Assembly: GCA_002293315.1 (NCBI GenBank)
Contig: DBCZ01000069.1
Span: 1,909 to 15,425 of the forward strand
Origin: Ruminococcaceae bacterium UBA945
GTDB lineage: Bacteria > Bacillota > Clostridia > Oscillospirales > Acutalibacteraceae
Length of the DNA: 13,517 nt
Reading direction: 5' to 3'
Part shown: positions 5,783 to 11,228 of the stretch, one piece after another
How positions within the stretch are numbered: position 1 is the first letter of the stretch
Layout of the letters: each line of letters opens with the position of its first letter
Translations under genes and position numbers: made by a program
Notes under the pieces: generated by a model
Database searches by the model: none
The model's input: the letters and a program-made list of their open reading frames with translations, nothing else
What the model was told of the DNA's origin: nothing

Positions 5783-6037
5783 TTATGCGCTGAGCTTTCT
5801 ATCGAGGGCTGACTTCTTTCTCGAAGCAGTATTCCTGTGAAGGATTCCCTTGGCGGCAGCCTGGTCGATTTTCTTAACAGCCGCTCGCACCACAACGGTT
5901 TTGTCCGATGAATTCTCTTCAATCGCCGCGTTTGCCTTTTTAATCGTCGTCTTCAATTCGGAATTGAAAGCCTTATTCCTTGCTGTTTTTGCAGCGTTGA
6001 CCTTAACGCGCTTCTTCGAGGACTTTATATTTGCCAT
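5783..6037 (-). CDS. rpsT: 30S ribosomal protein S20
   Basis: The 84-aa product starts MANIKSSKKRVKVNAAKTAR and continues as a Lys/Ala-rich helical protein ending in RNTASRKKSALDRKLSA, the typical S20 sequence. S20 binds 16S rRNA early in assembly of the small ribosomal subunit. The ATG at 6037 is six bases after a full AGGAGGT; an in-frame GTG two codons upstream falls directly behind that site and is not the start. It is a single-gene unit with its own promoter (6080-6108) and terminator (5741-5764), the usual arrangement for rpsT. Confidence 0.97.
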   Translation of the reverse strand: MANIKSSKKRVKVNAAKTARNKAFNSELKTTIKKANAAIEENSSDKTVVVRAAVKKIDQAAAKGILHRNTASRKKSALDRKLSA

Positions 6038-6079
6038 AGTCACACCTCCTATTTATGTTTTCATGATAACGCAAGCAAT

Positions 6080-6108
6080 ATGATACCATGCACAGCATGA
6101 AAATGCAA
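6080..6108 (-). promoter_or_regulatory. Sigma-A promoter of rpsT
   Basis: On the minus strand TTGCAT and TATCAT are separated by 17 bases, with the expected start near 6073 and a leader of about 36 bases. Confidence 0.65.
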
Positions 6109-6167
6109 GGCTTTTTTCATGATTTTTGCTTTTTTGCGCGATTCACCCTTGCAATGCTGATTTTTAA

Positions 6168-6196
6168 TTGTCAATTGCATTCATTTGTGGTATAAT
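6168..6196 (+). promoter_or_regulatory. Promoter of tRNA-Arg
   Basis: TTGTCA (6168-6173), a 17-base spacer and a perfect TATAAT (6191-6196) precede the tRNA by about 20 bases. The -35 element is embedded in AATTGTCAATTGCA, which is identical to part of the mosaic repeat at about 7460-7473. Confidence 0.8.
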
Positions 6197-6215
6197 ACCG
6201 AAAGAATTTGAACAC

Positions 6216-6290
6216 GCCCCCGTAGTTAAATGGATATAACGAGTCCCTCCTAAGGATTAGTTATCAGTTCGATTCTGGTCGGGGGTGCCA
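6216..6290 (+). tRNA. tRNA-Arg (anticodon CCU)
   Basis: A complete cloverleaf can be folded: acceptor GCCCCCG with CGGGGGU (one terminal G-U), D arm with GTTA/TAAC, anticodon stem AGTCC/GGATT around loop CTCCTAA (anticodon CCU, reading AGG), and T arm with TTCGATT loop. The 3' CCA is encoded. It has its own promoter. Downstream, two 60-bp repeat units lie between the tRNA and the next terminator hairpin. Confidence 0.95.
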
Positions 6291-6440
6291 ATAAGGGCAA
6301 TGGACAATTGACAATGGACAGTAGGGGCGCTTTCCACGCCCGGCGCACCAATAAGGGCAATGGACAATTGACAATGGACAGTAAGCGCAGCGACGCACGA
6401 AGTAAGCGTAGCGCCGCACAAGGTGCGCAGTGAAGGGCAT
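6288..6440. repeat. 60-bp tandem repeat plus mosaic repeat after tRNA-Arg
   Basis: The 36 bases beginning with the tRNA CCA end (CCAATAAGGGCAATGGACAA and onward, 6288-6323) recur exactly at 6348-6383, giving a 60-base period. The DNA between them is a GTAGGGGCGCTTTCCACGCC segment also present near 1056. After the second copy come GCGCAGCGACGCACGAAGTA and GCGTAGCGCCGC, variants of the GCGTAGCGACGC module. There is no coding frame. Confidence 0.85.
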
Positions 6441-6485
6441 AAAGAACAGGCAATGAGGTGATTTCGCTTCGTTGCCTGTTCTTTT
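6441..6485 (+). terminator. Terminator downstream of tRNA-Arg
   Basis: AAAGAACAGGCAA (6441-6453) pairs perfectly with TTGCCTGTTCTTT (6472-6484 region) around an 18-base loop, with a short T run inside and after the second arm. It is the first convincing terminator after the tRNA, about 150 bases beyond its 3' end. Confidence 0.7.
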
Positions 6486-6611
6486 ATTCATATCTATTAT
6501 CTCTTGATTTGTGCAATTGCTCATAATAACGATTTGCTGATTTTTACCGATGACAAGGATTTTCTGCATTACGCTAAGCATCTGCCCATTCGTATGTTAG
6601 AGGCCGAATAG
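6486..6611 (+). pseudogene. C-terminal remnant of a second PIN-domain gene
   Basis: The plus-strand frame ending at TAG 6609 reads IYYLLICAIAHNNDLLIFT, then DDKDFLHYAKHLPIRMLEAE. This is the C-terminal third of VapC-like PIN proteins (pattern .D.LIAAIA.......T.DKDF..), here with Tyr where the third catalytic Asp is normally found before LLICAIA. There is no start codon and the frame is closed by a stop upstream, within the preceding hairpin. A strong terminator 10 bases after the stop probably belonged to the original gene. It differs in family from the remnant at 4229-4405. It is judged non-functional. Confidence 0.65.
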
Positions 6612-6620
6612 CAGGCAGCC

Positions 6621-6660
6621 AAAAGCTGAGAGTGAAACAAAACTCTCAGCTTTTATTTTT
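6621..6660. terminator. Bidirectional terminator
   Basis: AAAAGCTGAGAGT (6621-6633) pairs with ACTCTCAGCTTTT (6642-6654). TTATTTTT follows on the plus strand and a T run on the minus strand. It serves the PIN remnant on one side and the beta-phosphoglucomutase gene on the other. Confidence 0.9.
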
Positions 6661-6666
6661 ATACTA

Positions 6667-7308
6667 TTATTCCACTGCAGTGAGCAAATCGGCGAAGGTG
6701 GCGAGATTATATGTGCCGAGGCCGCTGGAGACGGCGTCTCCGATGGCGGCGCAGTCCATCCCGCCGGCGATTGCGGCTTCAAGCCCGGCCTTGGCGTCTT
6801 CCACGACAAGGCATTCCTCCGGCTCTAAGCCAAGATACTCCGCCGCCTTAAGGAAGACCTCCGGGTGCGGCTTGGAGTTCTCTATGTTATTGCCGTCGCT
6901 GATAGCATCGAAATAATCCGGCAGACCGATTCTGTTAAGAATCAGTGGGGCGTTCTTGCTCGACGAGCCAATTGCGAGCTTCAGCCCCATTGCGCGCAGC
7001 TTATCAAGCGTATCCTTGACTTCATCGGAGAGGTCGGCGGTGCTCATCTGCATGAGCGATTCGCGGTAGAGGTCGTTCTTCTCCGTGGCATACTTCACCT
7101 TCTCCTCATCGGATAGCGGTGCACCGGTGTTGCGCTCCAGAATTATCTCCAAGCTTTCCATGCGGCTCACGCCGCGGAGGCGGTTGTTTATCACCTCGTC
7201 AAAATATATGCCAAGCTTATCGGCCAGCGCCTTCCACGCAAGATAGTGGTATTTATCCGTATGACAGATAACGCCGTCCAAATCAAAAACAATTGCTTTA
7301 TACTTCAT
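6667..7308 (-). CDS. pgmB: Beta-phosphoglucomutase-like HAD hydrolase
   Basis: A 213-aa cytoplasmic HAD protein. DLDGV at residues 9-13 provides the nucleophile Asp9 and acid/base Asp11, and the following CHTDKYHYLAWK and RLRGVSRMESLEIIL are typical of beta-phosphoglucomutase, which turns beta-glucose 1-phosphate into glucose 6-phosphate after phosphorolysis of maltose, trehalose or similar sugars. IGSSSKN is motif II, Lys of SKPHPEVF motif III, and VVEDAKAGLEAAIAGGM motif IV. The start at 7308 follows AAGGAGC by eight bases; upstream codons in the frame lie in repeat DNA. The GH3 glycosidase gene is upstream on the same strand, separated by a 233-base repeat-filled gap; a sugar-phosphorylase gene, the usual partner, is not in the window. 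A related phosphatase activity cannot be excluded. Confidence 0.85.
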   Translation of the reverse strand: MKYKAIVFDLDGVICHTDKYHYLAWKALADKLGIYFDEVINNRLRGVSRMESLEIILERNTGAPLSDEEKVKYATEKNDLYRESLMQMSTADLSDEVKDTLDKLRAMGLKLAIGSSSKNAPLILNRIGLPDYFDAISDGNNIENSKPHPEVFLKAAEYLGLEPEECLVVEDAKAGLEAAIAGGMDCAAIGDAVSSGLGTYNLATFADLLTAVE

Positions 7309-7339
7309 TAAACTATGCTCCTTAGATGAATTGTGGAAC

Positions 7340-7541
7340 AGAGATACAGCGACAAAACACCTGTCGGCGCTACGCTTACCCTCTTTACAAAAGAGGGTCA
7401 AGGGCGACAATTCCTTTAATTATCAATTATGCGCTGCGCGCGTCGCTACGCTCATTGTCAATTGTCAATTGCAATTATCGGAGCGCCGAGGTCGTCGCTC
7501 CCTACGTAGGGCAATGCCCTTGCCCTTCACTGTCAATTGGC
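7340..7541. repeat. Mosaic intergenic repeat between the GH3 and pgmB genes
   Basis: The gap contains CACCTGTCGGCGCTACGC (7359-7376), a small hairpin CCCTCTTTACAAAAGAGGG, a TTATCAATTATGCGC segment, the exact reverse complement of the 1002-1026 module (7430-7455), a TTGTCAATTGTCAATTGC run, the hairpin module 7475-7505 (GGAGCG...CGCTCC) and CACTGTCAATTGGC up to the GH3 stop. The order from 7412 to 7505 mirrors 959-1041 on the opposite strand. No gene is seen. Confidence 0.85.
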
Positions 7542-9248
7542 TCACAGTCTTGTGTCCCACTTGCCGCAGAAGGGGTCTATGGGGTTTGTGCCCTTGAACT
7601 CCGAGCGGCCCATGAGCTTTTCAAACATGGCATTGAGCGTATCGTCGTTTGAGGCATATGTATTGATGAAGGTCTTGACTCTCGGCATATCGAGGAGGTG
7701 ATACGGGTTCTCGACGGAAATGGCGATTGTCGGCAGAATCTCAATATAGTGCGGGCAGTTGGCGCCCATAGGCTGCTGCCACTCGATTCTCACAGTGGTC
7801 TGGTTGCTCTTTGTTGCGAGATTGATGAGATAGATTATCGCGTCGTAATCGTTTTCGATGTCCTTAAACTTCGCGGCTCTGCCCTCCAAGCCCTGCGGCG
7901 GCACATAGGTCGTCACCTCAAAGCCCTCATTTTCAAGCATCTCCTTGAAACGGTCGCATACGCCGGCGCGCACGGAATAAGCGACGCCCTGCTCCGCCTC
8001 AACAGGCATATACAGAATTCTCTTATACTTTCCGGGTGAAAGCGGAAGAACACCGTCCTGCTTTTTGACAAGCGTTACGGATTTATCGGCGCATTCCTTC
8101 GCCCACTGTCTGTGCTCATCGCAGCCGACTACCTTTGCCGCTTCTTCAAGCGAGACGGTCTGACTCTTCTTATGCAGGTTCAAAGCGGCCTTCAGGCCGA
8201 GAACGCGCATAACGGCTTCGTCAAGTCTCTCGGGCGTGATGACGCCTTCCTTGACACCCTGCGTCATGAAGCCGACATCCTCTTCAAGGTTCTTCGTGAA
8301 CAGGAACATATCCGCACCCGCGGCGATTGAATAAGGCACAGCCTTTTCGCGCGACATCGGGATAGTAAAGCCCGCCATTGTTGTGGCGTCTGTGACGATG
8401 AGGCCGTTGAAGCCGAGCTTGCCGCGCAGCAGGCCGCCCATGAGCTCGGGCGCGAGCGTTGCGGGCATGATGTCTTCGTCCTTGATTCCGGGAACGAGCT
8501 TTCTGGAGTATTCGGGCTGCATAATATGGCCGACCATGACGGTCAGCGCGCCCGCATCAATAGACTCCTGATAAGCTGCACCATAAGTTGCGTCCCAATC
8601 CTCGCAGGAGAAATCGTTGATGCTGGTGACGAGGTGCTGGTCGCGCTCGTCTCTGCCGTCGCCCGGGAAGTGCTTAATTGACGCGGCGACGCCGTAGCTC
8701 TGAACATTCTCTACATAGGCCTTGCCAAAGGCTTTTACGCGCTTCGGGTCACTGCCGAAGGTGCGCACATTTGTGATGGGGTTGCGGAAGTTATAGTCGA
8801 TGTCGATGATGGGCGCGAAAGCCCAGTTTCCGCCGACGGCGCTCCCCTCTCTTCCGCAGATTGTGCCGAGGCGCGCAGCGGTTTCTACATCGTCTGTGGC
8901 CGCGATTTCCGTCGGCGAGCCGAGGAATGTGCCCTTATCGGCGATGAGACCGTTGCCGCCCTTTTCAAGGTTGGCGGCAATCAGCATGGGCAGCGGCGAC
9001 CTCTTCGCCCAGCCGTTTGTGCAGTTGACGGCCTCCTCAAGCGCGAACGGGCGATACATAACTCCGCCCGGCTTGCAGACCTTGAAGGTGTTGTCAATTT
9101 CCTCGTCTGTTCCGGCGATGCTGATGAGGCAGAAGAGCTGACCGATTTTATCCTCCTCGGAAAGCCCGGTGAGGTTTGTCTTCACCCACTCAATCCCCTC
9201 GTCATCAAGGTTAAACGGTTTTTTGCGCAGCAGTTCAAAATCCGGCAT
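7542..9248 (-). CDS. Glycoside hydrolase family 3 (NagZ-like) protein
   Basis: A 568-aa protein with a GH3 N-terminal TIM barrel (about residues 30-320) and a C-terminal alpha/beta domain. The conserved KHFPGDG is at 192-198, RDQH at 202-205, and the nucleophile Asp287 in GLIVTDATTM. The family includes beta-N-acetylglucosaminidases and beta-glucosidases. In NagZ the matching loop reads KHFPGHGDT..DSH, with an Asp-His acid/base dyad; here it is GDGRDERDQH, so the dyad may be Asp203/His205 or altered, and specificity is uncertain. There is no signal peptide, so it is probably cytoplasmic. The start at 9248 (MPDFELL) has AGGAGGA seven bases upstream; the longer frame to 9362 has no such site. 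pgmB follows on the same strand, which suggests sugar salvage but not necessarily one operon. Confidence 0.88.
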   Translation of the reverse strand: MPDFELLRKKPFNLDDEGIEWVKTNLTGLSEEDKIGQLFCLISIAGTDEEIDNTFKVCKPGGVMYRPFALEEAVNCTNGWAKRSPLPMLIAANLEKGGNGLIADKGTFLGSPTEIAATDDVETAARLGTICGREGSAVGGNWAFAPIIDIDYNFRNPITNVRTFGSDPKRVKAFGKAYVENVQSYGVAASIKHFPGDGRDERDQHLVTSINDFSCEDWDATYGAAYQESIDAGALTVMVGHIMQPEYSRKLVPGIKDEDIMPATLAPELMGGLLRGKLGFNGLIVTDATTMAGFTIPMSREKAVPYSIAAGADMFLFTKNLEEDVGFMTQGVKEGVITPERLDEAVMRVLGLKAALNLHKKSQTVSLEEAAKVVGCDEHRQWAKECADKSVTLVKKQDGVLPLSPGKYKRILYMPVEAEQGVAYSVRAGVCDRFKEMLENEGFEVTTYVPPQGLEGRAAKFKDIENDYDAIIYLINLATKSNQTTVRIEWQQPMGANCPHYIEILPTIAISVENPYHLLDMPRVKTFINTYASNDDTLNAMFEKLMGRSEFKGTNPIDPFCGKWDTRL

Positions 9249-9303
9249 AAATACATCCTCCTTATAATTTTCTCCATCGATTTGCAAAATATAGGCCGAC
9301 GGC

Positions 9304-9320
9304 ACACATGAAATATGTGT
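9304..9320. promoter_or_regulatory. Inverted repeat upstream of the GH3 gene, possible operator
   Basis: ACACAT (9304-9309) and ATGTGT (9315-9320) are separated by GAAAT. They lie 56-72 bases upstream of the GH3 start, just upstream of a possible TATATT -10 element (reverse complement of 9288-9293) that lacks a good -35 element. A repressor or activator site is possible but unproven. Confidence 0.3.
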
Positions 9321-9454
9321 ATTTTCTATAAAAGATATTATCATTTTTTCGGGCGTGTACAATTCTGTTTTGGAAAAAAGATTTTTTTAGTTTGAAGCTT
9401 GCGCAATAATGTCAGTTCATGATATATTATACTAAACGAGGAGGATGTGTTAAT

Positions 9455-10648
9455 ATGACTAGGCAAAATGCTAATATAAATAAAGAGACGTTTTCGTTTA
9501 TTTGTTTGCAATTAGGCATCTCTTCTTCTTTTCTTGCTCAAAAAACCGGACACTCTGAAGAAAAGATTAATCTATGGCTTGATACATCAAATGACATTTT
9601 TCCAACAATTAATCAAGCAAAGAAGATAGCAAAAGTCCTTAGGATTCCTTTCGCTGGCCTTTATATGAACAAAGAAAATCTTCCAGTGCAAAAATTGCCA
9701 CAATTACGAGATTTGAGGACATTACCGAACAGCGGAAAAGTGGACAACAGTTTATTGAATCTTGCAGTTGCTGAGTTAATCCGATATCATGATTTCCTTC
9801 TATCTTCTGAATCTGAGATGGATATTATAGCTACTCCTTTATTATTGCCCGTTATTCCTCCATCAACGACAGTTTCAAAATATGCAAGGATTATTAGGAA
9901 TTTCTTTGATATTAGTTTAGATGATCAGTTTAACTCAGCCTCAACACGAAAGTTTTACTTATATGTTCGTCAAAAAATTGAAAACAAAGGCATCTTTGTT
10001 CACTGCTTTACAGGTGTTGATGTTGAAATAGTTCGTGGCATTTCTATTTACAACGATATCACACCTATCATCGGTATTAATAGCAATGACAGAAGTCCTG
10101 CGAAAATATTTACAATAATACACGAATTGGTTCATATATTAAATAAGCAATCAACATTATGTAATGAAATGTCAACTCCATTTTCGCGTTTCAACGAAGA
10201 AGTTTTTTGTAATGCTGTTGCTGGTGAAGTTCTTGTGCCAGTGGCTTCATTGAATAATTATATAAATACTCACTCTATTCATGATATAAGTTTAAATGAT
10301 ATAGAAACTATATCAAATGAATTCAGCATTAGTAAAGAAGTAGTCATACGAAGGTTGCTTGATACAAATCATTTTTCGCAAAATGAATATGATTATTTTG
10401 CGAATATTATCCATCAGAATTTTTTGAAGCAACTGGAAAACGAGAAACTTGCCCGACAAGAAAATTCCAAACAGCACTTTTATCGTAGCATTTGTCGTGA
10501 TGCTATCGACAAGACTAGTTCAACAATTTGTCGTATCCTTTTGCTTGGTTATAGTGACGGATATTTCAGCAAGCAGGATGTTTCAGGCTATCTCGGGATA
10601 AAAGAACAGCATATACCAAAATTCCTTTCAGAGGTGGCAAAATGGTAG
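9455..10648 (+). CDS. XRE-family HTH / ImmA-IrrE metallopeptidase fusion protein
   Basis: A 397-aa protein. Residues about 12-72 form an XRE-type helix-turn-helix (LGISSSFLAQKTGHSEEKIN, WLDTS, INQAKKIAKVLRIP). The middle (about 150-275) is an ImmA/IrrE (COG2856) zinc peptidase with HELVH at 223-227 and a downstream Glu ligand in NEEVFCNAVAGEVLVP (Glu248/249). The final 120 residues look helical and are unassigned. In characterised members the protease cleaves a repressor or partner after a stress signal. The ATG at 9455 follows GAGGAGGA by nine bases; an in-frame ATG at 9419 has no ribosome site. It overlaps the PIN gene by seven bases. The DNA is clearly AT-rich compared with both flanks, suggesting horizontal acquisition. 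As a pair with a PIN toxin it probably provides control or antitoxin function. Confidence 0.9.
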   Translation: MTRQNANINKETFSFICLQLGISSSFLAQKTGHSEEKINLWLDTSNDIFPTINQAKKIAKVLRIPFAGLYMNKENLPVQKLPQLRDLRTLPNSGKVDNSLLNLAVAELIRYHDFLLSSESEMDIIATPLLLPVIPPSTTVSKYARIIRNFFDISLDDQFNSASTRKFYLYVRQKIENKGIFVHCFTGVDVEIVRGISIYNDITPIIGINSNDRSPAKIFTIIHELVHILNKQSTLCNEMSTPFSRFNEEVFCNAVAGEVLVPVASLNNYINTHSIHDISLNDIETISNEFSISKEVVIRRLLDTNHFSQNEYDYFANIIHQNFLKQLENEKLARQENSKQHFYRSICRDAIDKTSSTICRILLLGYSDGYFSKQDVSGYLGIKEQHIPKFLSEVAKW

Positions 10649-11139
10649 ACACATATTTACCTGAACAAATGGCATTTCACCCTCTTCCATATCGCTATAT
10701 TATGGATTCCTGTTCTATTCTTTCTCAAAAACCAGACGAACCTCATAGGCGTGGTGTTTACCATACACTCTGGCAGAAAATCGAAGAATACATAGAGGCC
10801 AAAATCATTGTAATCTGTTCTGAAATTAAAGCAGAAGTTGAAGATAAAGATATTAATTTATGGTTGCAAAAGTGTGGTTGCGAAATTATTGTTGCAGATG
10901 AAATAGTACAGAATAATGTAGCAATAATTGTAAATCAACATCCTCAACTGCTGGACTTCACAAATGCTAAGTCTTCTGGTGATGCTTTCCTTATTGCTAC
11001 CGCTATGAAATACCAAATCGCTGTAATCACTGAAGAGAATAAGCTTTCGCACAAGAAAATCCCAAAAATATGTCAAGCTTATAATATCCCTTGCTATAAT
11101 CTAACCGAACTTGCTGAAAAGGAGAAATGGAAATTCTAA
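10642..11139 (+). CDS. DUF4411-type PIN-domain protein, probable toxin
   Basis: A 165-aa protein of the DUF4411 branch of PIN-domain nucleases. Candidate metal-binding acidic residues are all present: Asp22 in YIMDSCSIL, Glu65 (or Glu61) in CSEIKAEVED, Asp114 in SSGDAFLIATAM and Glu131/132 in AVITEEN. PIN domains cleave RNA with Mg2+ or Mn2+ and commonly are toxins of type II systems. The ATG at 10642 overlaps the stop of the XRE-ImmA gene and is preceded by GAGGTGG, so the two are translationally coupled. This gene order (XRE-COG2856 then DUF4411) is a recurrent pairing that has been predicted to be a toxin-antitoxin or related stress module. The substrate and inhibitor are unknown. It shares the AT-rich composition of its partner. 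Confidence 0.87.
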   Translation: MVDTYLPEQMAFHPLPYRYIMDSCSILSQKPDEPHRRGVYHTLWQKIEEYIEAKIIVICSEIKAEVEDKDINLWLQKCGCEIIVADEIVQNNVAIIVNQHPQLLDFTNAKSSGDAFLIATAMKYQIAVITEENKLSHKKIPKICQAYNIPCYNLTELAEKEKWKF

Positions 11140-11151
11140 TATCTTCAATTA

Positions 11152-11190
11152 AAGACCTATGAATATCGATGACTGATATTCGTAGGTCTT
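11152..11190. terminator. Long stem-loop after the PIN gene
   Basis: AAGACCTATGAATATC (11152-11167) pairs with GATATTCGTAGGTCTT (11175-11190), 16 bp with one G-U, around a seven-base loop. The T run after it is poor (CTTAGTCTAA), so it may be a weak terminator or a structured spacer between the island and Tex. Confidence 0.55.
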
Positions 11191-11228
11191 CTTAGTCTAA
11201 ATATCAAAAATCATCTAGGAGACATAAA

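Noticed and set aside
9388..9433. Promoter of the XRE-ImmA / PIN pair
   Set aside because: Candidate -10 sequences (TATATT, TATACT) are present but no convincing -35 element at 16-18 bases could be fixed, so it is not listed as a feature.
9419..9454. Earlier ATG at 9419 as the start of the XRE-ImmA gene
   Set aside because: There is no ribosome binding site before it, whereas GAGGAGGA precedes the ATG at 9455; the AT-rich stretch at 9419-9433 is more likely promoter DNA.
11152..11190. Riboswitch or T-box leader upstream of tex
   Set aside because: Only one simple stem-loop is present and no conserved aptamer or T-box features are visible; it is better explained as the end of the preceding island.
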